Shown here: piece by piece, positions 55,548-64,000 of the stretch
Layout: every line of letters starts with the position of its first letter
How positions within the stretch are numbered: the stretch's first letter is position 1
Source: Stutzerimonas stutzeri
Lineage (GTDB): Bacteria > Pseudomonadota > Gammaproteobacteria > Pseudomonadales > Pseudomonadaceae
Direction of reading: 5' to 3'
Length of the DNA stretch: 64,000 bases
Assembly: GCA_019056435.1 (NCBI GenBank)
Contig: CP077641.1
Span: forward strand, 3,534,001 to 3,598,000
Program-made: the position numbers and the translations under genes
Notes under the pieces: generated by a model
Told to the model about the DNA's origin: nothing
The model's input: only the letters and a program-made list of their open reading frames with translations
Database searches by the model: none

Positions 55548-57099
55548 ATGAGTATCGCAGCTGTCAACACCCGGCCGCTTAGCCGCCTGAACCCGCTTCA
55601 ACGCCTGGGCGCGCCTGTGGAACGCCCCGTGCTGCAGCTTCGCAGCACGCAGGACGATAAAAGAAAATCCTCTTCGTCACCTCGGAGTTGACCGACCTGG
55701 TCAAGACCGGTGGCCTCGCCGACGTGTCCGCCGCGCTACCGCGCGCGCTGGCCGCCCGCCACGACGTACGCGTACTGATCCCGGGCTACACGCAGGTGAT
55801 GCAGTGCGGTGAGCCGATCCGCATCGTTGGCAGCGTCATGTCCCACGGCGACCTGCCCGCCTGCAAGGTCGGCCGGCTCGACATGCCTGACGGGCTGATC
55901 ATCTACGTGGTGATCAGCCCTGAACTCTATGAGCGAGACGGGCTGCCATACGGCGACGAGCATGGCAACGACTGGCCGGACAACCCGGTGCGCTTCGCCC
56001 GCCTGTGCATGGTCGCCGCCGACATCGCCGCCTGCACCGCCGGCATCCGCTGGACACCGGATCTGGTGCATGCCCACGACTGGCCAACCGGGCTGACGCC
56101 GGCCTATATGCACTGGCGCGGCCTGACGACGCCGAGCGTCTTCACCATTCACAACCTCGCCTACCAGGGCAACATCGACATGAGCCAGCGCCGTGCGCTG
56201 GGCATTCCGATGGAAGGCTGCGGCCCCGAGCGGATGGAGTTCTACGGTGCCCTTTCGCTGCTCAAGGCCGGCATCGCCTACGCCAACCGCGTCACCACCG
56301 TCAGCGCCACCTATGCCCACGAGATCACCACGCCCGCCTTTGGCTGCGGCATGGAGGGCTTCCTAAGCCTCAAGGCGCGCCAGGGCTTGCTCAGCGGTTT
56401 GCTGAACGGCATCGACGAGAGCTGGGAGCCGCAGAGCTGCCAACACCTCATCAGCCCGTTTGGCCCGCATGACTGGGCAGGCAAGCGTGCCAATGCCACC
56501 CACGTGCGGCAGCTGTTCGGCCTGGATGAAGGCGACGGCCCGTTGTTTTCCGTGGTGTCGCGTCTGGTGCATCAGAAAGGCATCGACCTGACCATCGCCG
56601 TGGCCGAAACCATCGTCGAGCGCGGTGGGCAACTGGCGATCCTGGCCGCGGCGAGCCGCTGATCGAAGACCAGGTCCGGCGCCTGGCCGAGCGTTTTCCA
56701 GGCCGTGTCGGTGCGCATATCGGCTTCAACGAAACCGACGCCCGGCGCCTGTTCGGCGGCAGCGACTTCCTGTTGATGCCGTCGCGCTACGAGCCCTGCG
56801 GCTTGAGGCCAGATGTACGCACAGCGCTTTGCCTCCCTACCCATTGCCCACCGCACCGGTGGTCTGGCCGACAGCATCGACGACGGCGTGACCGGTTTTC
56901 TTTCGACGACGCAACGGTCGAGAGCTACCGGCATGCGGTCGAACGGGCGCTGGCCGTGCATCAGAAGCCGCAGTTGCTCAACGCGATGCGTTGTCGTGCG
57001 ATGAGCGGGGGATTTTTCTGGAGCCACGCGATCGAACCTTATGACCGGTTGTACCAGCAGTTGCTGGGCGGACGGCGAGAGGTCACAGCCACTATATGA
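55548..57099 (+). CDS. glgA: Glycogen/alpha-glucan synthase, four frameshifts as read
   Basis: 517 residues when joined (GlgA is about 510 in P. aeruginosa). GT5 motifs: the ADP-glucose Lys in ELTDLVKTGGLADVS, HAHDWPTGLTPAYMH and the C-terminal SRYEPCGL. ATG at 55548 with GGGGAG seven bases upstream. Breaks are at 55664-55667 (A4, one short), about 56645 (G, one short), about 56807 (one G too many; restored as EPCGLSQMYAQRFASLPIAHRTGG) and about 56902 (T, one short). It makes linear alpha-1,4-glucan from ADP-glucose, the substrate for the TreY/TreZ pair downstream. Confidence 0.85.
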
Positions 57100-57111
57100 C
57101 GAGGTCGATCA

Positions 57112-58880
57112 ATGCAAAACAGGCCTGCCCGCACAGGGCGACACGGACCGGTACTACTCGATGATTCCCGTACCCGGTTCAGGCTCTGGGCCCCGGACGC
57201 GCAACGCGTCAACCTGGTAATCGAAGGTGGCGAAACGCTACCGATGCAGCCTGAGGACGAAGGATGGTACGTCGCCGAGGCGACTGCCCCGGCGGGCACC
57301 GGCTACCAGTTCCTCATCGACGACGAATTGAAGGTGCCTGACCCGGCCTCCCGGGCCCAGGCAAGCGACGTCCACGGGCCAAGCCTGGTGGTCGACCCGG
57401 AACGCTACCGCTGGCGTCATGCAGACTGGCGCGGCCGGCCCTGGCACGAAACCGTGCTTTATGAGCTGCATGTGGGCGCCTATGGCGGCTACGCCGGTAT
57501 CGAGCAGCGGCTCCAGGCGCTGGCGGATCTCGGCGTCACGGCCATCGAGCTGATGCCGCTGGCCGAATTTCCCGGCGACCGCAATTGGGGCTACGACGGC
57601 GTACTGCCCTATGCCCCCGAGGCGAGCTACGGCAGCCCCGACGAACTCAAGCACCTCATCGATACCGCTCACGGGCTAGGGCTGATGGTATTCATCGATG
57701 TGGTCTACAACCACTTCGGCCCCGACGGCAATTACCTGGGGCGCTACGCCAAGCACTTCTTCCGGCACGACCAGCAAACCCCTGGGGTGACGCCATCGAC
57801 TTCCGGCGCCCCGAGGTCCGCGACTTCTTCATCGACAACGCGCTGATGTGGCTGATGGAGTATCGCTTCGACGGCCTGCGGATGGATGCGGTGCATGCCA
57901 TTCCCGATCGCAGTTTTCTCACCGAGCTGGCCGAATGCGTGCGGGCTGAAACCGAGCCGGGCCGCCATGTTCATCTGGTCCTGGAGAACGAGGACAACCG
58001 CGCCAGCCTGCTCACCCAGGGCTTCACTGCGCAATGGAACGACGACGGCCATAACGTCCTGCATACCTTGTTGACCGATGAACGTCAGGGCTACTACGCC
58101 GACTACCACAGCGACGCGACCAGCAAGCTGGTGCGCTTTCTCGGTGAAGGCTTTATTTATCAGGGCCACGAGAACCGGCGCGGCGAATCACGCGGCGAGC
58201 CGAGCGGGCATCTGTCGCCGACCGCCTTCGTGTTGTTCCTGCAGAACCACGACCAGACCGGCAACCGCGCGTTTGGGGATCGCCTGATCAACCTCGCGGA
58301 CGCCGACGCGCTGCGAGCGGCCACCACCGTCCTGCTCCTCTCGCCGATGGTCCCGCTGTTGTTCATGGGCGAGGAATGGGGCGCGCGCGAACCCTTCCTG
58401 TTCTTTACCAGCCACCATGGTGAGCTGGCCGATGCGGTGCGCGAGGGCCGCCGCGGCGAATTCGCAGAGTTCGCCGAGTTTGCTGACGAGCACACCCGCG
58501 AACGCATCCCCGACCCGAACGATGCTGCCACCTTCGAGGCATCCAGGCCCGACTTCAACAAGCGTGAAACGGCCGGGCACGCCGAGTGGCTCGGCCTCTA
58601 CCGAACGCTTTTGAACATCCGCCACGCCGAGATCGTGCCGCGCCTGGAGGGCTCACGTTTCCTGGGCGCCGAAACGCTCGGCGAAGCGGCCGCCCGTGCC
58701 CGCTGGCAGATGGCTGACGGCGCCGTGCTGCGCCTGGAACTCAATCTCGGCAAGACCGACTTGGCGACGCCTGCCGCCGGGGGCCGTCTGCTGTACAGCA
58801 GCCGCGACGGAGGCGATGCGAAGGCATTGCCGGCGCGCACCGCGCGGATGTACCTGGATGACGCTGGAGATGCCGTATGA
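57112..58880 (+). CDS. treZ: Malto-oligosyltrehalose trehalohydrolase, frameshifted as read
   Basis: 589 residues when joined. GH13 with an N-terminal CBM48-like domain (RFRLWAPDAQRVNLVIEGG), ELHVGAYGGYAG, the nucleophile Asp in GLRMDAVHAI, acid Glu in LVLENEDN and LQNHDQTGNRAFGDRL. The break is near 57782, where a C is missing; restoring it gives QTPWGDAIDFRRPEVRDFF. It releases trehalose from malto-oligosyltrehalose. Ends 4 bases into malQ (ATGA). Confidence 0.87.
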
Positions 58881-60955
58881 GCGATGAACGACTGAACCGC
58901 CTGGCCGAGGCGGCGGGCCTGTCCATCGACTGGGTGGACGCCGACGGGCGTGACCAACGCGTAGCGCCCGATACCCTGCGCGCCGTGCTCAAGGGCCTGG
59001 GGCTAAATGCCGACACGGACGCCGACGTCGAGCAGAGCCTGGCTACGCTCGAAGCCGCTAATGGCGACGGCGGCATCCCGCCCATGCTGACGGTCGACCA
59101 CGACGCGATGCTGGACCTCGCCGGCCACGTCGAGCCCGGCACGCGCTACAGCCTGCAATTGGAAGATGGTAACCATCTCGAAGGCGAGCTCGACGGCCAG
59201 GCGCGCCTCGCCCCCATCGAAACGCCGGGCTATCACCGCCTGGAAGTGGCTGGTCATCGTCTTACCGTCGCGGTCGCCCCGCCGGCCTGCCCAAGCGTGG
59301 AGGATGTCGCCGGCCCGAATGCCTGGGGGCTGACCGTGCAGGTCTACGGGCTGCGCCGGCGTGGCGATGGTGGTCTGGGGGACACCCAGGCGCTCGAGGC
59401 ATTGGCGCGCAACGCTGCCGCCCATGGCGCCGACGCGCTGGGCATCAGCCCACTGCATGCGATGTTCACCGGCAACAGCGGCCAGTACAGCCCCTACTCG
59501 CCCTCCAGCCGGCTGTTCTTCAACATCCTGCACAGCGCGCCGGAAACGATCCTCGGCGAGAAGGCGATGCGCATGGCCGTCGATGCCTGCGGGCTGGCCG
59601 ATGAGCTGGAGCGCCTCGAGGCGCTGGAGTTGATCGATTGGGACGCCGTGTCCCGTACCCGCCAATGCCTGCTTCGGGCTTTGTTCGAGAACTTCTCCAA
59701 GGGTGGCAACGCGCAGCAGGCCGATTTCGACAGCTTCCGCGAAGCCGGTGGCGAGGCGCTGGAAAACCATTGCCGTTTCGAAGCCCTGCACGCCGCCCTG
59801 CTCAGCGCTGACGGCCACCCGCAGCACTGGCGGGACTGGCCGGCGCAATACCGCACCCCCAACAGCCCCGAGGTCGAGCGTTTCGCCGCCGAGCACGCCG
59901 ATGAGGTGAGCTATTACGCCTTTTGCCAGTGGCTCATCGCCCGCGGCCTGGAACGCGCCCAGACCGCTGCGCGCAGCGCCGGGATGAAGATCGGCCTGAT
60001 CAGCGACCTTGCGGTCGGTGCCGATGGTGGCGGCAGCCAGGCCTGGAGCCGTCAGGACGAGGTGCTCGCCTCGGTCAGCGTCGGTGCCCCGCCAGACATC
60101 ATCAACCGCCAGGGTCAGAGTTGGGGCATTTCCGCCTTTTCACCCTGGGGCCTGAAGGCCCATGGTTACCGTGCCTTCATCGAAATGGTCCGCGCCAACC
60201 TGGCCCACGCGGGCGGCATGCGCATCGACCATGTGATGGGGCTGATGCGCCTGTGGGTCGTGCCTGCCGGCGCCGGCCCCAAGGAAGGCGCTTACCTGAA
60301 CTACCCCTTCGACGACCTGCTGCGCCTGCTGTCGCTGGAGGCCTGGCGGCGCAATGCGGTGGTTCTGGGCGAAGACCTTGGCACCGTGCCCGAAGGCTTG
60401 CGCGACAAGCTGGCGGCCCGCGGCCTGCTCGGCATGCGCGTGCTGTTTTTCGAGCGCGACCACAACGGCACCTTCAAGGAGCCGCACGAGTGGCCGGCCA
60501 GCGCCATCGGCACCTCCACGACGCACGACCTGCCGACCATCAACGGCTGGTGGCAGGCGCACGACATCGACTGGCGCATCCGCGTCGGCCAAAACCAGGA
60601 ACACGAGCGGCCGCAGCAGCTGGACGAGCGTGAGCGCGAGCGCAAGGGCCTGCTGCATCTTCTGCGAAAACACGCAGCGGAAATCGACGGCGACCTCCAC
60701 GACCCCGAGGTACTGGCCGATGCCTGCGCGGCATTCCTTGGCCGTACGCCCGCTCCGCTCGTGCTCTTCCCGGTCGAGGATGCCCTGTGCCTGCTCGAAC
60801 AACCGAACCTGCCGGGCATCGTCGATACGCACCCGAACTGGCGCCGTCGATACCCGGCCGACAGCGCGTCACTGCTCGACCCGCCCGCTTGCGCGCGACG
60901 CCTGGCCATCCTTGCTGACGCGCGTAAACAGTCCATTGGAAAACATGCTCGATGA
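58877..60955 (+). CDS. malQ: 4-alpha-glucanotransferase (amylomaltase)
   Basis: 692 residues, GH77. Overlaps treZ and treY by ATGA junctions. Catalytic segments: GMRIDHVMGLMRLWVVP (nucleophile Asp), VVLGEDLGTVPEGL (acid Glu) and TSTTHDLPTINGWW. It rearranges maltodextrins and adjusts chain lengths in the glucan/trehalose system. No frameshift in this gene. Confidence 0.9.
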   Translation: MSDERLNRLAEAAGLSIDWVDADGRDQRVAPDTLRAVLKGLGLNADTDADVEQSLATLEAANGDGGIPPMLTVDHDAMLDLAGHVEPGTRYSLQLEDGNHLEGELDGQARLAPIETPGYHRLEVAGHRLTVAVAPPACPSVEDVAGPNAWGLTVQVYGLRRRGDGGLGDTQALEALARNAAAHGADALGISPLHAMFTGNSGQYSPYSPSSRLFFNILHSAPETILGEKAMRMAVDACGLADELERLEALELIDWDAVSRTRQCLLRALFENFSKGGNAQQADFDSFREAGGEALENHCRFEALHAALLSADGHPQHWRDWPAQYRTPNSPEVERFAAEHADEVSYYAFCQWLIARGLERAQTAARSAGMKIGLISDLAVGADGGGSQAWSRQDEVLASVSVGAPPDIINRQGQSWGISAFSPWGLKAHGYRAFIEMVRANLAHAGGMRIDHVMGLMRLWVVPAGAGPKEGAYLNYPFDDLLRLLSLEAWRRNAVVLGEDLGTVPEGLRDKLAARGLLGMRVLFFERDHNGTFKEPHEWPASAIGTSTTHDLPTINGWWQAHDIDWRIRVGQNQEHERPQQLDERERERKGLLHLLRKHAAEIDGDLHDPEVLADACAAFLGRTPAPLVLFPVEDALCLLEQPNLPGIVDTHPNWRRRYPADSASLLDPPACARRLAILADARKQSIGKHAR

Positions 60956-63766
60956 GAGACCTCAGCGCCACACTGCGATTGCAATTTCACCGTGACTTCA
61001 CCCTCGACGACGCGACGGGCCTGGTCGACTATTTCGCCGACCTCGGCATCAGCCACGTGTACGCCTCGCCGCTGCTGACCGCTCGCCCCGGCTCGATGCA
61101 TGGCTACGACGTGATCGATCCGACCCGGATCAACCCCGAGCTCGGCGGCGAACCAGCACTGCGCCGCTTCGTAGAAGCGCTGCGTGGGCGCAACATGGGA
61201 TTGATACTGGACATCGTCTCCAACCACATGGCGGTCGGCGGCTCGGGCAACCCCTGGTGGCTGGACGTGCTCGAATGGGGCCGGCGCAGCCCTTATGCGC
61301 AGTTCTTCGACATCCAGTGGAATTCGCCGGACCCGCTGCTCGAGGGCCAGCTGCTGGTTCCCTTCCTCGGCAGCGACTATGGCGAGGCGCTGCAGCAAGG
61401 CACCGTCGTGCTGCGCCTGGACATCGAGAACGGCACCTTCCATGCCGAGCACTACGAACATCGCTTCCCGATCACGCCACCCAGCTACGGCGAAATCCTG
61501 CGGCTGACCGACCACCCGGAGCTGCGCAGCCTGGCCCAGCATTTCGATGCGTTGAAGACGGCGCCGGCGCCCTACCAGACCGCACGTGAGCTGCGCGCCG
61601 ACCTGGCTCGCCTGCTCGAAGACAGCGCCACGCGGCAGACCCTGGAGGCCGCGTTGCAGCACTACGACGGCACCACCGATGAGGGGATTCAAGCGCCTGC
61701 ATGGCCTGCTGGAACGTCAGAACTACCGGCTGGCCAGCTGGCGCACCGCGGGTGACGACATCAACTGGCGACGCTTCTTCGATATCAACGAACTGGGCGG
61801 CCTGCGCGTCGAACGGCCTGTCGTGTTCGAGGAAACCCACGCGAAGATCTTCGAGCTGATCAGCGAAGGGCTGGTCGACGGGCTGCGCATCGACCATGTC
61901 GACGGCCTGGCGAACCCGCGCGGTTACTGTCGTCGGCTGCGCCGCCGTGTCGACCGGCTCAATGCCGCGCGTCCCGCCGAGGCCGCCCAGGATCACGTGC
62001 CGATCTACGTCGAGAAGATCCTTGCCGAGGGCGAGCACCTGCACGACGACTGGGGCGTGGACGGCACCACCGGCTACGAATTCATGAACCAGGTGTCGCT
62101 GCTGCAGCACGATCCCGCCGGCAAAACGGTGCTCTGCGAGCTCTGGAGCGAAACCACCGAACGCCCCGCCGATTTCATGGAAGAGGTGCGCCTGGCGCGA
62201 CAACTGGTGCTGACCGGGCCGCTGGCCGGCGATTTCGAAACCGTCGCCCAGGCCCTGCTGCAAGTCGCCCGTTACGACGTCATGACCCGCGACATCACCC
62301 TCGGAGCGATTCGCCGCGCCCTGCTCGAGTTGATCGTGCACTTTCCCGTCTACCGCACCTATATCGGAGCACATGGCCGGCGCGAGGCTGACGAACCCTT
62401 CTTCCAGCGGGCGCTGGCCGGCGCGCGGACCACATTGGGCGAAGCCGATTGGCCGTTGCTCGACCACCTCGACCGCTGGCTCGGCGGCCAGAGTTTGCGC
62501 ACCCTGCCGCCGGGCCCTGCGCGGCGCCTGCGTCGTTACGCCTGCACACGCTTCCAGCAGCTCACCTCGCCCGCTGCCGCCAAGGCGGTCGAAGACACGG
62601 CCTGCTACCGCTCCGGCGCGCTGCTGTCGCGCAACGACGTCGGCTTCGACCCGCAGACCTTCAGCGCCTCGGTCGACAGCTTCCACGCCGAATGCGTCGC
62701 GCGTGCCGAGCATTTTCCGCGCAATCTGCTGACCACCGCGACCCACGACCACAAGCGCGGCGAAGACACCCGGGCGCGCATGACCGTGCTCAGCGAACGC
62801 GCCGAATGGTACGCCAGCAAGGTCCGCCACTGGCGTCAGCTGGCCTACGGGCTGCGCCAGAGCCTGCCGGACGGACCCGCGCCCTCGCCGGCCGACGAGA
62901 TGTTGCTGTACCAGATCCTCCTGGGCAGCTGGCCGCTGGACCTGTCGCCCGATGACAAACCTGGCCTCGAGCGCTACTGCGAACGCATCGTCAAGTGGCA
63001 GGAAAAAGCCCTGCGCGAAGCCAAACTGCGCACCACCTGGACCGACCCCAATGCCGACTACGAAAGCGCCTGTCAGGCCTACACGCGCGCATTGTTGCTC
63101 GACGAACAGGCCAGGACGCTGCGCGAGGACATCGCCGCAGCCGCGGCCGAGCTGGCGCCCGCCGGCGCGCTCAACAGCCTGGTCCAGACGCTGCTACGCA
63201 TGACCACCCCCGGCGTGCCGGATCTTTACCAGGGCGCGGATTACTGGGATTTCAGCCTGGTCGATCCGGACAACCGTCGCCCGGTCGATTACGACAGCCG
63301 CCGCCAGCAGCTCGATCCCGACGCGCAGCCCGCCGAGTTGCTCCAGCACTGGAAGGATGGCCGCATCAAGCAATGGCTGATCACGCGGACGCTGAAGCTG
63401 CGTCGCACCCTGCCGCATCTGTTCACCGAGGGTCGCTACATACCGCTGAAAGCCGAAGGCGAACAGGCCGAACACCTGGTGGCGTTTGCGCGCGAGTGGC
63501 AGGGGCACTGGCTGATCGTGGTGGCGGCGCGGCTGTCGAGCTCCCTGCTCGGCGACTCGCCGACGCCGCAGATTGCGGCCGAACGCTGGAAGGACACCCG
63601 TGTGGTCCTGCCCGAGGCGCTGAGCGGTCATGTCTTCGAGCGACTTTTCGACACAAATACAGTCAGAGCCAGACAAGCAGTCCTGAACATGGAAGAGGTT
63701 TTGCAGCCCCCTCCCCTGGCGGTTCTACAGCTATCAATCAGTTCAACAGGAGAATCAGAACGATGA
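60952..63766 (+). CDS. treY: Malto-oligosyltrehalose synthase, frameshifted as read
   Basis: 937 residues when joined. GH13_26: LRLQFHRDFTLDDATGLVDYFADLGISH, GYDVIDPTRINPELGG, nucleophile Asp in DGLRIDHVDGLANP, and YVEKILAEGE with TTGYEFMNQ. One extra G near 61683-61686 shifts the frame; removing it gives DEGFKRLHGLLERQNYRLASW. It converts the reducing-end alpha-1,4 bond to alpha,alpha-1,1. Its stop overlaps the start of the next gene by ATGA. Confidence 0.87.
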
Positions 63767-64000
63767 CGAACGACGAGCAGCGCATCCGCGAATTCGCATA
63801 TGACATCTGGGTATCGGAAGGACGGCCGGAGGGCCAGGATGCGCGTCATTGGGAAATGGCTCGCAAGCTGGTAGAAGCGGAAAAGGCGAAGCCTGACGCC
63901 AAGCCAGCCAGTCGAGCCCGCAAGACCGCCACCAAGCCGACCGACGCGACGCCTGCGACCAAGGCGCCTCGCGCTGCCAAATCGGCCAAGGATGCCAAGG
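63763..64000 (+). CDS. DUF2934 protein (partial at the window end)
   Basis: Starts in an ATGA overlap with treY. The first 40 residues (RIREFAYDIWVSEGRPEGQDARHWEMA) match DUF2934; the rest is Lys/Ala/Pro-rich (SRARKTATKPTDATPATKAPRAAK), a disordered basic tail. In P. aeruginosa a DUF2934 gene sits between treY and glgX, so glgX should follow outside the window. Function unknown. Confidence 0.8.
   Translation, partial: MTNDEQRIREFAYDIWVSEGRPEGQDARHWEMARKLVEAEKAKPDAKPASRARKTATKPTDATPATKAPRAAKSAKDAK

Overview
This is a high-GC gammaproteobacterial chromosome segment, most likely Pseudomonas sensu lato and perhaps the stutzeri group (Stutzerimonas). The evidence is the lineage-typical families (DUF2790, DUF1652, PagL, PE-Lig-Pol LigD), the glgA-treZ-malQ-treY-DUF2934 gene order known from P. 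aeruginosa, and an array of REP-type palindromes. Two stretches (about 1.2-3.4 kb and 18.9-23.0 kb) look AT-richer, carry gene remnants and small orphan genes, and may be acquired DNA.

Layout. 0-6.4 kb: low-specificity threonine aldolase, small exported proteins, and a LysE exporter divergent from a MocR-type regulator, flanked by two paralogous AraC regulators. 6.5-18.9 kb: a RidA-like protein, then a mostly leftward block with a NarL-type response regulator, a giant Reg_prop/Y_Y_Y sensor kinase, an alpha/beta hydrolase, an MFS exporter, a Tat-type amidohydrolase, a membrane ABM-domain protein, an isochorismatase-like hydrolase and an HSL-type esterase; a second isochorismatase-like hydrolase is divergent. 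19-22.6 kb: a MoaF-like remnant, pirin, PagL and a LysR regulator.

23.1-44.3 kb is the centrepiece, a furan-carboxylate catabolic island. A molybdenum hydroxylase (large subunit fused to a CoxG-like domain), an acyl-CoA synthetase and an enoyl-CoA-hydratase-family protein match the 2-furoyl-CoA (Hmf) pathway to 2-oxoglutarate. They are joined to a BenE-like importer, a TAXI-type TRAP transporter, a thiamine-diphosphate enzyme, a UbiD decarboxylase with its UbiX partner, an aldehyde dehydrogenase, LysR and AraC regulators, an alpha/beta hydrolase, and molybdenum-cofactor helpers (XdhC, MobA-like). Two transcription units in the island share a TGATG-N5-CATCA palindrome.

44.4-64 kb: an AEC transporter, a VTT-domain flavoprotein whose redox cysteines are missing, then a stress/DNA-repair/alpha-glucan region (Tat SDR, REP array, LigD, DUF1652, DUF892, MscS channel, CinA-like amidase, and glgA-treZ-malQ-treY-DUF2934).

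Caution on sequence quality: I find about 23 single-base frameshifts in 16 otherwise well-conserved genes, many in short homopolymers. Almost every reconstructed gene returns to a normal family length with one compensating base per event. I therefore annotate these as CDS spanning the break and regard most as consensus errors rather than real pseudogenes.
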